64,000 nt of DNA, from NCBI RefSeq assembly GCF_002095475.1, contig NZ_MLFR01000022.1:38791-102790 (forward strand), in the 5' to 3' direction. The notes beneath the pieces are model-generated. The model was not told the origin of the DNA and searched no databases. It saw only the letters and a list, made by a program, of their open reading frames with translations. The DNA is from Pantoea rwandensis. GTDB taxonomy: Bacteria; Pseudomonadota; Gammaproteobacteria; Enterobacterales; Enterobacteriaceae. Made by a program: the position numbers and the translations under genes. Positions 36,310 through 45,673 of the stretch are shown piece by piece (positions within the stretch are counted from its first letter, which is position 1; each line of letters opens with the position of its first letter).

Positions 36310-37122
36310 ATGAAAACAATCCTGGTGGTACTCGATGGGTTGAGCAATCAGGTGGCGCAGCATGCAATGGGCTACTTGTTTGCCGAATGCAAACAGGGTA
36401 ACGGCCAATATTACACGCTGACCTGCGAACTGCCTTCGCTGTCGCGTCCGTTGTATGAGTGTATTTTGACCGGTATTCCACCGGTGCAGAGCGGCATTAT
36501 TCATAACGGCGTCAATCGATTAAGCAATCAGCGCAGCATCTTCCATTACGCCCGTGCAGCCGGTTTAACCACTGCCGCCGCGGCTTACAACTGGGTGAGC
36601 GAGCTTTATAACCAATCACCGTTCAACCCCGCCCGTGACCGCCACACCGTCGCGCCCGATTTGCCGATTCAATATGGCCATTTTTACTGGGATGACAGCT
36701 ATCCGGATTCACACCTGTTTGAAGATGCCGAGAGCCTGCGTCTGAACCACGATCCGGACTTTTTGCTGATTCATCCCATGAATATTGACGATGCCGGACA
36801 TAAACACAGTTTGTCGTCGCCGCAATACCGCAACCGCGCACGTATGGCCGATGGTTACTTGTCGCAGTGGATGCCCGCCTGGCTCGCTGCCGGTTATCAG
36901 GTGATTGTCACCGCCGATCACGGCATGAATGATGACCGCTCCCACGGCGGTATCTTGCCGGAAGAGACGCAGGTCCCGCTGTTTGTGTTTGGTGCAGGTT
37001 TCTCGCGCCAGCCCGATCTCGAACCGCAGCAAACTGAACTCTGTGGCACTGTTTGTACGCTGCTTGGCGTTGAACACGATAAATCGGTCTGTCGCGGATT
37101 ATTGGCGGAGCCAAATGCATGA
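36310..37122 (+). CDS. Alkaline-phosphatase-superfamily phosphodiesterase/phosphonate hydrolase
   Basis: The 270-residue protein has no signal peptide, so it is predicted to be cytosolic. Family metal ligands and nucleophile region are visible: Asp9 in VVLDGL, the Ser43/Ser45 region in PSLSRPLYECILTG, Asp160/Asp161 and His164 in NIDDAGHKHS, Asp203-His204 in VTADHGMND and His212 in SHGG. This is the nucleotide pyrophosphatase/phosphodiesterase and phosphonoacetate-hydrolase fold. AAGGA precedes the ATG at 36310. It overlaps the permease gene by four bases (ATGA), so it probably processes the imported substrate. Confidence 0.82.
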   Translation: MKTILVVLDGLSNQVAQHAMGYLFAECKQGNGQYYTLTCELPSLSRPLYECILTGIPPVQSGIIHNGVNRLSNQRSIFHYARAAGLTTAAAAYNWVSELYNQSPFNPARDRHTVAPDLPIQYGHFYWDDSYPDSHLFEDAESLRLNHDPDFLLIHPMNIDDAGHKHSLSSPQYRNRARMADGYLSQWMPAWLAAGYQVIVTADHGMNDDRSHGGILPEETQVPLFVFGAGFSRQPDLEPQQTELCGTVCTLLGVEHDKSVCRGLLAEPNA

Positions 37123-37967
37123 AGGGCAAAACGCTCGCCACCCTGTTATTGCTACCCTTTACGGTTTTCTGGATTGCCTTCCAACTCGCACCGCTGCTGT
37201 GGATTGCCATCAACAGCTTCTGGAGCGACATGAATGAACGCTGGGGCATCGATAACTACACCGATATCCTCACCTCACCGTTTTATCTACAGGCCTTCCG
37301 CCTGTCACTGGATATCTCAATTTGGTCGAGCATTTATGGTCTGCTGATTTCGTTGATTGCCGGCTATTCGCTGCATCAAATGGGCAGCGGTCGTTTTCAG
37401 CGCTTCCTGATGTCGTTCACTAATATGACCAGCAACTTCGCCGGCGTTCCGCTGGCTTTTGCCTTTGTGATCCTGTTGGGGATGAACGGCTGCCTGACGC
37501 TGCTGCTGCGTCATTACGGCATGATGGAAGGCTTTAAGTTGTTCTCACGTGACGGCATGGTGCTGGTTTACACCTGGTTCCAAATTCCGCTCGGCATTCT
37601 GCTGCTCTATCCGGCGTTTGATGGATTGCGCAAAGATTGGGAAGAGTCGGCTGCACTGCTCGGTGCCAGCCGCTGGCGTTACTGGTGGCACATCGGTTTA
37701 CCGATTCTGTTCCCGGCGCTGCTGGGCACCTTCGTGATTCTGCTGGCCAATGCCTTGGGCGCTTACGCCACCATTTATGCCCTCACCACTGGCAACTTTA
37801 ACGTCGTACCCGTACGTATTGCCGCGCTGGTATCCGGCGATATCTCGCTCGATCCCAATACCGGTGGTGCATTGGCGATGTTGCTGGTGCTGATCATGGC
37901 GCTGATTACTGTGGTGCAGCAGTATCTGGTGCGCCGCAGCTATCTCAACGCGAAATCGCAGGAGTAG
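37119..37967 (+). CDS. ABC transporter permease (first)
   Basis: The 282-residue inner-membrane protein has six predicted spans and the binding-protein-dependent permease EAA loop in EESAALLGASRWRYWWHIGLPILFPA. It starts within the previous gene's stop (ATGA overlap). It resembles PhnU/PotB-type permeases and would pair with the next gene to form the channel. Confidence 0.88.
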   Translation: MKGKTLATLLLLPFTVFWIAFQLAPLLWIAINSFWSDMNERWGIDNYTDILTSPFYLQAFRLSLDISIWSSIYGLLISLIAGYSLHQMGSGRFQRFLMSFTNMTSNFAGVPLAFAFVILLGMNGCLTLLLRHYGMMEGFKLFSRDGMVLVYTWFQIPLGILLLYPAFDGLRKDWEESAALLGASRWRYWWHIGLPILFPALLGTFVILLANALGAYATIYALTTGNFNVVPVRIAALVSGDISLDPNTGGALAMLLVLIMALITVVQQYLVRRSYLNAKSQE

Positions 37968-37970
37968 AAC

Positions 37971-38756
37971 GTGTCTCGCGCGGAAAAAATTTATCATCGC
38001 CTGATTATCTGGCTACTGCTGATTATCCTCGCCGCGCCGCTGCTGGCGACGCTGCTGTATGGCATCTCCACTGACTGGAGCGACACTATTCTGCCGCGGG
38101 GCTTTACCTTGAAGTGGCTGATTGAATTGTGGAGCGATCCTCGTTTCCTGTCGGCGCTGGGCCATTCGTTGCTAATTTGCTTTGGCGCGCTGGCATTCTC
38201 GCTAGTGCTGGTGCTGCCTGCGATGTTTGTGATCGCTTACTATTATCCAAAGCTAGACGCCGTGATGAACGTGCTGATTCTGATGCCGTTTGCCGTACCG
38301 CCAGTGGTATCGTCGGTCGGCCTGTTGCAACTTTACTCGTCATCACCGCTGATGCTAACCGGCACGCCGTGGATACTGATCGGTTGCTACTTCACCATCG
38401 CCCTGCCGTTTATCTATCGCGCGATTGCCAACAACATGCAGGCGATCAACCTGAAAGAGCTGATAGACGCCTCGCATCTGCTCGGTGCCAGCACCTGGCA
38501 GGCAGCGCTGTTTGTGGTGCTACCTAACTTGCGTAAAGGGGTGTTCATTGCCGTGCTGCTCTCCTTCTCGTTCCTGATAGGTGAGTTTGTGTTTGCTAAC
38601 CTGCTGGTCGGCACCCGCTATGAAACCTTGCAGGTGTATCTCTACAATATGCGCAATGGCAGCGGCCACTTCACCAGTGCGCTGGTGATCTCCTACTTTG
38701 CTGTCGTCCTGCTGGTTACCTGGCTGGCGAATGCCCTCAATCCTGAACGAGGCTGA
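37971..38756 (+). CDS. ABC transporter permease (second)
   Basis: The 261-residue six-span inner-membrane protein has the EAA loop in LIDASHLLGASTWQAALFVVLPNL. The start is a GTG with AGGAG upstream, three bases after the stop of the first permease. It resembles PhnV/PotC-type permeases and is the partner subunit in the same importer. Confidence 0.88.
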   Translation: MSRAEKIYHRLIIWLLLIILAAPLLATLLYGISTDWSDTILPRGFTLKWLIELWSDPRFLSALGHSLLICFGALAFSLVLVLPAMFVIAYYYPKLDAVMNVLILMPFAVPPVVSSVGLLQLYSSSPLMLTGTPWILIGCYFTIALPFIYRAIANNMQAINLKELIDASHLLGASTWQAALFVVLPNLRKGVFIAVLLSFSFLIGEFVFANLLVGTRYETLQVYLYNMRNGSGHFTSALVISYFAVVLLVTWLANALNPERG

Positions 38757-38758
38757 CC

Positions 38759-39751
38759 ATGAGTTACCTGAACGTCACCCAGCTGAATAAAAGCTACGGC
38801 CCGACCAACATCTTTGAAAATATCGATTTCAGCGCCGATGAAGGGGAGTTCGTCACCCTGCTCGGCCCGAGCGGCTGCGGTAAATCCACCTTGCTGCGCT
38901 GCATTGCTGGATTGACCGATGTCGACAGTGGCAAAATTCTGCTGCAGGGCCAGGATATCGTGCCGCTGCCGCCGCAGAAGCGCACCATTGGCATGGTGTT
39001 CCAAAGCTACGCGCTATTCCCCAACATGACGGTTGAGAAGAACGTGGCGTTTGGCCTGAAAATGCAAAAACTGCCGAGCGGTGATATTCAGAAACGTGTG
39101 ATGGAAGCACTGGCGCTGGTTGAACTCACTGATTTTGCCCGCCGTTACCCGCATCAACTTTCTGGCGGCCAGTGCCAACGTGTGGCGCTGGCACGATCGT
39201 TGGTGACGCGTCCACGCCTGCTGTTGCTGGATGAACCGCTATCCGCATTGGATGCACGCATTCGTCGCCACCTGCGCGAGCAAATCCGCAATATTCAGCA
39301 AGAGTTGAAGCTCACCACCATTTTCGTGACCCACGATCAGGAAGAGGCGCTGACGCTCTCAGACCGTATCGTGCTGATGAATCGCGGTAAGATCGTGCAA
39401 AACGGTAACGCTGAAGCCTTGTATACCCAGCCAGTCGATCTGTTCGCCGCCGGATTTATCGGTAACTATAATTTGCTGAGCGCCGAGCAGGCGACGCAAC
39501 TTACGGGCCAAACCTTTAGCGGCCAAGTGGCGATTCGTCCTGAATCGATCCGCCTGAGTGCGCCGCAGGATGGCATCCCGGCCACTATCCTCAGCCACAG
39601 CCTGCTCGGAAACGTGATTCGCTATCGTGTACTGGCCAATAGTGTTGAGCTGTCGGTGGATGTATTGAACAGAAGCGTAGCGGATTTGCACCCTAACGGT
39701 ATGCAAATTGGTCTACAGTTAGAGATGTCGACGTTGCGCCAGGTCGCTTAA
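38759..39751 (+). CDS. ABC transporter ATP-binding protein
   Basis: The 330-residue ATPase has Walker [15 protein letters not shown]-loop, signature LSGGQCQRVALAR, Walker B LLLLDEPLSALDA and switch His in VTHDQEEALTLSD. A C-terminal TOBE-type domain occupies about 235-330. The signature carries Cys where Gln-Arg is usual (GGQCQR). It belongs to the spermidine/iron/phosphonate importer class (PotA/PhnT-like). It is the last gene of the operon; two GC-rich hairpins at 39821-39860 follow and may end or stabilise the transcript. Confidence 0.9.
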   Translation: MSYLNVTQLNKSYGPTNIFENIDFSADEGEFVTLLGPSGCGKSTLLRCIAGLTDVDSGKILLQGQDIVPLPPQKRTIGMVFQSYALFPNMTVEKNVAFGLKMQKLPSGDIQKRVMEALALVELTDFARRYPHQLSGGQCQRVALARSLVTRPRLLLLDEPLSALDARIRRHLREQIRNIQQELKLTTIFVTHDQEEALTLSDRIVLMNRGKIVQNGNAEALYTQPVDLFAAGFIGNYNLLSAEQATQLTGQTFSGQVAIRPESIRLSAPQDGIPATILSHSLLGNVIRYRVLANSVELSVDVLNRSVADLHPNGMQIGLQLEMSTLRQVA

Positions 39752-39918
39752 ATTTAAAGAGAAATTGGCAACGCAACGCGGCAGCATCCCGTTCCAATGC
39801 AGCCCTGTTGTCGTTGTTGAGGTGGCCCTCGGGCCATCCAATGGGCGCCCCCAAGCGCCCTCATCATTCGGCTGACAGTGGGTACGATTAAGTCCTGAAG
39901 GATGAGGAATCGTCTTAC

Positions 39919-41544
39919 GTGTTAACCCTACTCAACTTGTTGTCTGCCGTGGCGTTACTGGTATGGGGCACGCACATTGTGCGCACCGGCATCATGCGCG
40001 TTTACGGTGCCGATCTACGGCGCGTGCTCAGCCGCAGCGTGGAAAGGAAACCCATGGCGTTTCTTGCTGGAATTGGCGTCACCGCGCTGGTCCAGAGCAG
40101 TAACGCGACCACCCTACTCGTCACCTCATTTGTGGCGCAAAATCTGGTCAGCCTGACACCCGCACTGGTCGTGGTTCTCGGTGCCGATGTCGGTACCGCC
40201 ATCATGGCACGTATTCTGACCTTCGATCTCTCCTGGCTTTCGCCGCTGTTTATCTTCTTTGGCGTGGTATTTTTCCTTAGCCGCAAACAGACACGCGCCG
40301 GACAAATGGGCCGCGCCGCGATTGGCCTCGGGCTGATCTTGCTGGCCTTGCAGCTGATTGTCGCCGCCGCCAAACCCATCACTCAAGCGGCAGGCGTGCA
40401 GGTTTTATTCTCCACGCTGACTGGCGATGTCATGTTAGATGCGCTGCTGGGTGCCGTATTCGCGATCATCAGCTATTCCAGTCTTGCCGCGGTACTGATC
40501 ACCGCCACATTGACCGCTTCCGGAGTGATCTCGTTTAAAGTCGCGCTTTGTTTAGTCATTGGGGCCAATCTTGGCAGCGGTTTGCTAGCGATGATCAACG
40601 CCAGCGGCTCTAACGCAGCAGGCAAACGCGTGGCGCTTGGTAGTTTGCTGTTTAAGTTGATTGGTAGCCTGGCGATCTTGCCACTGGTGAATTACGTCGC
40701 CGACCTACTCGAAAAAATGCCGGTGAATGATGAAGAATTGGTGATCTTCTTCCACGTATTTTACAACCTGATTCGCTGTCTGATTATGGTGCCCTTCGCC
40801 GAACCGATGGCGCGTTTGTGCCGCCGCATGATTACCGACGATCCTGATACCGATGTGCATCTGCGGCCAAAACATCTCGACAGAAGCGCTCTGGACACGC
40901 CGGCACTGGCACTGGCTAATGCTGCGCGAGAAACGCTGCGCATCGGCGATGTGGTTGAACAGATGATGGAGTCATTCAATAAAGTGGTGCATGGCGAACT
41001 GCGTGAGGAGCGTGCGGTGCGGCGGCTGGATGATGATGTCGATGTGCTGTACACCGCCATCAAACTCTATCTGGCGCGCATGCCGAAGGAGGATCTGGCA
41101 GAAGAGGATTCACGGCGCTGGGCGGAAGTCATCGAGATGGCACTGAATCTTGAGCAGGCAGGCGATATCATCGAGCGCATGTGTGGAGATGTGGCCGTAA
41201 AATCGCTGAATGCACGACGGGCATTTTCAGCGGAGGGACTGGAAGAACTGAATACGCTACAGGAACAGGTGCTCAATAACCTGCGCCTTAGCCTGTCGGT
41301 GTTTCTGTCCAAAGATATCCCGAGCGCGCGCCGCCTGCGTCGTTCCAAGCACCGTTTTCGCATCTTAATTCGACGGTTCTCACATGCGCACGTTGAACGT
41401 TTACATCAGAAGAACGTGCAGAGCATTGAGACCAGTTCGCTGCATTTGGGGTTGCTGGGGGATATGAAACGCCTTAATTCGCTGTTCTGTGCGGTGGCGT
41501 ATACGGTGCTGGATCAACCGGATGATGAGCGGGATGAAGATTGA
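39919..41544 (+). CDS. yjbB: Na/Pi cotransporter family protein YjbB
   Basis: The 541-residue protein has two repeated membrane halves typical of NptA/YjbB, each with the QSS motif region (GVTALVQSSNATTLLVTSF; IISYSSLAAVLITATL). A C-terminal PhoU-like helical domain spans about 320-530. The start is GTG. E. coli YjbB is of similar length and has been linked to phosphate export. It lies directly after the phosphorus-uptake operon, away from its E. coli neighbours, reinforcing the phosphate theme of this junction. Confidence 0.9.
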   Translation: MLTLLNLLSAVALLVWGTHIVRTGIMRVYGADLRRVLSRSVERKPMAFLAGIGVTALVQSSNATTLLVTSFVAQNLVSLTPALVVVLGADVGTAIMARILTFDLSWLSPLFIFFGVVFFLSRKQTRAGQMGRAAIGLGLILLALQLIVAAAKPITQAAGVQVLFSTLTGDVMLDALLGAVFAIISYSSLAAVLITATLTASGVISFKVALCLVIGANLGSGLLAMINASGSNAAGKRVALGSLLFKLIGSLAILPLVNYVADLLEKMPVNDEELVIFFHVFYNLIRCLIMVPFAEPMARLCRRMITDDPDTDVHLRPKHLDRSALDTPALALANAARETLRIGDVVEQMMESFNKVVHGELREERAVRRLDDDVDVLYTAIKLYLARMPKEDLAEEDSRRWAEVIEMALNLEQAGDIIERMCGDVAVKSLNARRAFSAEGLEELNTLQEQVLNNLRLSLSVFLSKDIPSARRLRRSKHRFRILIRRFSHAHVERLHQKNVQSIETSSLHLGLLGDMKRLNSLFCAVAYTVLDQPDDERDED

Positions 41545-41550
41545 TTGCCA

Positions 41551-41664
41551 GGTCGCCATAAATCGCGTCATCACCGGTTGCGGTATTCGGCCAGGTCGCC
41601 ATAAATGGCGACCCTACGGGGCGGAAATATGTGGTTTTTTGTAGGGTGCGCATTCATGCGCACC
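41551..41664. repeat. REP cluster after yjbB
   Basis: A partial unit GGTCGCCATAAAT (41551 onward) is followed by the full inverted REP GGTCGCC-ATAAAT-GGCGACC-CTAC (41594-41617) and a REP with GTAG foot, GGTGCGCATTCATGCGCACC stem (41641-41664). The last two match the pair at 36233-36294 with one loop change (TTTA to TTCA). Confidence 0.85.
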
Positions 41665-41673
41665 GGGAAAATA

Positions 41674-43014
41674 TTACGACAGCAAACTGAAAGCGATCAT
41701 ACCGACAATCGCACCCGTGGTGCCTAAGATGGTTTCCATCAGCGTCCAGGTCTTCAGCGTTTCACCTTCCGTTGCGCCCGTGAAACGCCCAAACAGCCAG
41801 AAACCGGCATCGTTGACGTGGCTGATAATGATCGAACCACCCCCGATACAAATCGACAACGCTGCCAGCTGCGCGCCGCTGTAGTGCAGCGGTTCAATCA
41901 CCGGCATCACCAGGCCCACCGTGGTTAAACAGGCGACCGTAGCCGAGCCCTGAATCACGCGGATCGCGCCAGAGAGAATAAAGCACGCCAACGCAATCGG
42001 CATACCGGCACCGGTCAGCGCATGGCCCAATACCGGACCCACGCCAGAATCCACCAGCACCTGCTTAAAGACACCGCCCGCACCAATCACCAGCAGAATA
42101 ATGCCTGCCGGTTGCAGTGCGCTGCCGCACACCTGCATCACCTTCTCTTTGTCCATCCCCTGGCGATAGGCCAGTCCATAGATCGCCACCAGGCACGCCA
42201 GCAAAATCGCAGTGAACGGGTGACCAATAAACTCCAGCCACTGGTAGAGACGTGAATCCGGTGTGGTGAAGCGCGCACCGATGGTTTTCAGCCCCACCAG
42301 CATCAGCGGGAACAGAATCAGCGCCAGACTAAAGCCAAACGATGGTAGCTTGCCCTCTTCCACTTCCGGCTGATGATCTTCCGGCGGTGCGCTGAAGCTG
42401 ACATGGCGGGCAATGAAGTTGCCAAACAGCGGACCCGCAATCAGCATGCCGGGAATGGCTGCGCACAAACCGAGCAGAATCATCCAGCCAAAATCAGCGT
42501 GCATCTGTGAAGCGAGCAGCATCGGGGCCGGTCCCGGCAGCAGAAACGCCGCTGAGGCCGCTACACCCGCAAACAGCGGGATCACCAATTTCACTAAATT
42601 ACCGTTGGTGCGACGCGCCACGGCAAAAGCGATGCTGATCAACAAGACTACCGCCACTTCAAAGAACAGCGGTAACGCGCAGATCAGTCCGGCAATCCCC
42701 ATCGCGTAATGCGCCCGGTTTTCACCAAAGGCTTTCAGCATGCGGATAGCAATCTGATCGACCGCGCCGGTTTCATGCAAAATTTTGCCGAACATCGCGC
42801 CCAATGCCACCACGATGGCGAGAAATCCAAGCGTTCCGCCCATGCCTTTTTGCATGGTATCGGCAATTTTATCCAGCGGCATGCCAGAGAACAGACCGGC
42901 ACCAATCGAGACTAACATCAGGGCGACAAAGGCGTGCATACGCGCTTTCATCACCAAAAACAGCAGCAGCAGGACAGAGCCTGCTGCGGTTAACACCAAC
43001 GTTGCGGTACTCAT
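41674..43014 (-). CDS. gntU: Low-affinity gluconate transporter
   Basis: The 446-residue protein equals E. coli GntU in length and matches it along its sequence (GMGGTLGFLAVVALGAMFGK-type core, GPAPMLLASQM, GGGSIIISHVNDAGFW). It has about 12 or more membrane spans of the GntP family. The ATG at 43014 is preferred to the overlapping GTG at 43017. It is placed two bases after the gntK stop, forming gntKU as in E. coli. Confidence 0.95.
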   Translation of the reverse strand: MSTATLVLTAAGSVLLLLFLVMKARMHAFVALMLVSIGAGLFSGMPLDKIADTMQKGMGGTLGFLAIVVALGAMFGKILHETGAVDQIAIRMLKAFGENRAHYAMGIAGLICALPLFFEVAVVLLISIAFAVARRTNGNLVKLVIPLFAGVAASAAFLLPGPAPMLLASQMHADFGWMILLGLCAAIPGMLIAGPLFGNFIARHVSFSAPPEDHQPEVEEGKLPSFGFSLALILFPLMLVGLKTIGARFTTPDSRLYQWLEFIGHPFTAILLACLVAIYGLAYRQGMDKEKVMQVCGSALQPAGIILLVIGAGGVFKQVLVDSGVGPVLGHALTGAGMPIALACFILSGAIRVIQGSATVACLTTVGLVMPVIEPLHYSGAQLAALSICIGGGSIIISHVNDAGFWLFGRFTGATEGETLKTWTLMETILGTTGAIVGMIAFSLLS

Positions 43015-43016
43015 CA

Positions 43017-43553
43017 CTAACCCTTGTTGATTGCTTCCTTAATGGTCGCAACCGTGGCCGCAACGACTTCATCCAGTGAATGATTAATATCAACCACCAG
43101 TACATCGGGCTCGTCTGCCCCAGGTTCTTGCAACGTTTCAAACTGCGTGACCAGCATCTGCGGCTTAAAGAAGTGACCTTTACGCGCTTTCAGACGGGAT
43201 TCAATGGTTTCGAAATCACCCTTCAGATAGATGAACTTCAGGTTCTCGTTGCCTTGGCGCAGGATATCGCGATAAGACTTTTTCAGCGCCGAGCAGACGA
43301 TAATCGACACGGCTTGGGTACGTTGCATCGCAAACGCCGCATCATTCAATGCCTGCAACCACGGTTGACGATCGTTATCGTCCAACGGATGACCATCGGC
43401 CATTTTCATGATGTTGCTACGCGGATGGAGGAAGTCGCCATCGAGGAAGGCGCTGCTCAACTGATGAGAAACCTGATTAGCGACGGCAGACTTTCCGCTG
43501 CCGGATACGCCCATCAGGATAAACACGTGGTGCGATGGAGATGGCGTTGTCAT
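43017..43553 (-). CDS. gntK: Gluconokinase
   Basis: The 178-residue protein has the Walker [29 protein letters not shown] substrate loop and KARKGHFFKPQMLVTQFETLQ, matching GntK. It phosphorylates gluconate to 6-phosphogluconate for the Entner-Doudoroff and pentose phosphate routes. It is transcribed with gntU, and a GntR operator lies upstream. Confidence 0.96.
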   Translation of the reverse strand: MTTPSPSHHVFILMGVSGSGKSAVANQVSHQLSSAFLDGDFLHPRSNIMKMADGHPLDDNDRQPWLQALNDAAFAMQRTQAVSIIVCSALKKSYRDILRQGNENLKFIYLKGDFETIESRLKARKGHFFKPQMLVTQFETLQEPGADEPDVLVVDINHSLDEVVAATVATIKEAINKG

Positions 43554-43583
43554 TGTTTTGCGCTCCGGCAGTGGATTCTGCCA

Positions 43584-43599
43584 ATGTTACCGATAACAA
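43584..43599 (-). promoter_or_regulatory. GntR operator upstream of gntKU
   Basis: ATGTTACCGATAACAA closely matches the GntR consensus ATGTTA-(N4)-TAACAT, 30 bases before the gntK start and downstream of the gntR stop. Confidence 0.82.
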
Positions 43600-43694
43600 A
43601 TTTGATTACCATTGTCGGAGCCAGTAAGAAGGCTGGCAACCCTTGTTAGGCGGAAAAGCACGAAAGTGTGAACTGACTCAAACATTCGCCAAAA

Positions 43695-44690
43695 TCAGAT
43701 GCTGCCACCTTCGGCAATTTCGAATCCGACATCCAGCGGTTGGGTCACGCTATCGTCGCCACCAATCCGGGCCAGTAGCATCGCCGCCGATTCACGTCCC
43801 ATGCGCTCTCGCGGCGTTAACACCGTAGCAAGGCGTGGCGTGACCACTTGGGTAATATCATGGCCGTGGAAACCGGCAATCGCCATTTGCTCTGGCACGC
43901 TTAGGCCTTGGCGCTGGCACTCAAACATCGCACCGACCGCCAAGTCATCGTTGGTACAAAACAAGCTGTCGGTTTCGGGATAGCGTTTCTGCGCCTCACA
44001 CAGCAACTGTGCACCCGCACTGAATGACGAGGCATCTTCCATCATCACACTGTGTGGGATCAGCCCAGCTTCGCGCATCGCTCGCTCATAGCCCTGCTGT
44101 TTTTGCAAGGTACGTTCATCGAGGCGTGCACCAAGGTAAACCGTGTGACGATGGCCTTTTTTGAGAATAGCATGCGTCATCTGACGTGCGGCTTCGACGT
44201 TATCGAACCCCACGGCCATATCTAGGCATGGCGTGACGGAATCCATCATTTCAATCACCGGGATGCCCGCCACTTCCAGCATGCGTAACGTACCCGGCGT
44301 ATGTGTGCGCTCGGTAAGAATCACACCATCGATATTCCAGCCCAACAGCGATCGCAACTGCAACTCTTCTTTCTGAGCGTTATAGCCGAAGTGCGCCACC
44401 AGAGTTTGATAACCGGCTTCATCGGTGACGGTTTCAATGCCGCGTAATACGTCAGCGAAAACCTGGTTGGTCAGCGAAGGCAACAGCACGCCGATGGCGC
44501 GACTGGTGGCATTGGAGAGCATATCGGGGGCACGATTGGGGATATAACCGAGTTCATCCAGCGCCACGGCGATCTTATCGCGTAGCGCCAGCGAGACCTG
44601 ATCGGGATTACGCAGGTAGCGGCTGACGGTCATTTTTGTGATGCCGACGCGATCGGCAACGTCCTGTAGTACCGGCCTTTTCTTCTTCAT
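43695..44690 (-). CDS. gntR: Gluconate utilisation repressor GntR (LacI family)
   Basis: The 331-residue protein has the LacI helix-turn-helix (LQDVADRVGITKMTVSRYLRNPDQVS) and a periplasmic-binding-like effector domain (SRAIGVLLPSLTNQVFADVL; DAVAGF-type core FCTNDDLAVGAMFECQRQGL). It releases its operator when gluconate is present. It is separately transcribed just upstream of gntKU, as in E. coli. Confidence 0.95.
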   Translation of the reverse strand: MKKKRPVLQDVADRVGITKMTVSRYLRNPDQVSLALRDKIAVALDELGYIPNRAPDMLSNATSRAIGVLLPSLTNQVFADVLRGIETVTDEAGYQTLVAHFGYNAQKEELQLRSLLGWNIDGVILTERTHTPGTLRMLEVAGIPVIEMMDSVTPCLDMAVGFDNVEAARQMTHAILKKGHRHTVYLGARLDERTLQKQQGYERAMREAGLIPHSVMMEDASSFSAGAQLLCEAQKRYPETDSLFCTNDDLAVGAMFECQRQGLSVPEQMAIAGFHGHDITQVVTPRLATVLTPRERMGRESAAMLLARIGGDDSVTQPLDVGFEIAEGGSI

Positions 44691-44772
44691 CGTATGCGCC
44701 TGAGGTCAGAGATACGATGAGTCTATCATTTTTTGTCATCATCAGGCTGTGCGGCGGCTATCGCTAAAACCG

Positions 44773-44832
44773 CATGATGTATCGCGTCGCTACCAACCAT
44801 ATGGAATCGGTAGCGACGCAGTTTATTTCGCA
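44773..44832. repeat. Degenerate REP pair between gntR and yhhW
   Basis: GTCGCTAC and GTAGCGAC lie as inverted arms around a 14-base centre. The outward continuations (GATGTATCGC and GCAGTTTATTTCGC) resemble decayed GTAG-footed REP stems of the family seen at 59773. Confidence 0.5.
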
Positions 44833-44836
44833 GGGT

Positions 44837-45532
44837 TTACACCGGCGGCAAATCAAACAACAGAATCTCCGCATCACTGTCAGCTTTGAGGGTCAGCGCG
44901 CTCTCATCCCAAATCGCCAGTGCATCGCTGGTACCGACCTGTTCACCATTCACACTCACCAGGCCTTTTACCACCTGAATCCATACGCGACGATCCGCTT
45001 CGATCGTGACTGCATCGGTTTCGCCTTCGGCAAACACCCAGCGCGACAAGGTCATGTCCTGGAACACTTTCAGCGACCCTTCACGCTCATCCTGAGACAG
45101 CACAAACTGGCGACCTTTCACGTCTTCAAAGCGACGCTGCGCATAACGTGGCTCAATGCCTTTGCGCTCTGGAATGATCCAGATCTGATACAGATGCAGC
45201 GGATCTTTGTCACTGGCGTTGTATTCCGAATGGCGCACGCCGGTACCGGCGCTCATGATCTGGAACTCACCTGCTGGGATCTGCTCTTTATTACCCATAC
45301 TGTCCTGATGTTCTACGGTGCCAGACAGCACATAGGTCAGGATTTCCATGTCTTTATGCGGATGGGTACCAAAACCCTGGCCGCCATCAATCACGTCTTC
45401 ATTGATAACGCGCAACGCGGAGAAGCCCATAAAATTGGCATCGTAATAATCCGCGAAGGAAAAGGTGTGCCAGCTATCGAGCCAACCGTGAGTGGCGTGA
45501 CCGCGTTCTTCAGCTTTGCGTACGTAGATCAT
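44837..45532 (-). CDS. yhhW: Pirin-family quercetin 2,3-dioxygenase-like protein
   Basis: The 231-residue bicupin protein equals E. coli YhhW. Metal ligands His57, His59, His101 and Glu103 are in GTHPHKDMEIL and GVRHSEYN. E. coli YhhW has quercetinase activity in vitro, and its physiological role is unclear. The ATG at 45532 with GGAG eight bases upstream is used; a TTG six bases earlier is not. It neighbours gntR and the RyhB gene. Confidence 0.93.
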   Translation of the reverse strand: MIYVRKAEERGHATHGWLDSWHTFSFADYYDANFMGFSALRVINEDVIDGGQGFGTHPHKDMEILTYVLSGTVEHQDSMGNKEQIPAGEFQIMSAGTGVRHSEYNASDKDPLHLYQIWIIPERKGIEPRYAQRRFEDVKGRQFVLSQDEREGSLKVFQDMTLSRWVFAEGETDAVTIEADRRVWIQVVKGLVSVNGEQVGTSDALAIWDESALTLKADSDAEILLFDLPPV

Positions 45533-45673
45533 GTTCAATTCTCCTCAATGTTTTTTACAGTGTGGACCTGAGGTAGATCTATTGATAGCTGAAAAACTTA
45601 ACGCCTCTGTTCAAAAATGCTGAATGTTTTAATGAGGATTGCACAGGAGAGATGAAGGAGGTACATCGCAGGC

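Noticed and set aside
36233..41664. Possible insertion-sequence ends flanking the phosphorus operon
   Set aside because: The shared sequences are REP pairs with GTAG feet, also present elsewhere, and there is no transposase or target duplication.
44774..45571. 265-codon plus-strand frame
   Set aside because: Antisense to yhhW, starting in a degenerate REP; no recognisable protein.
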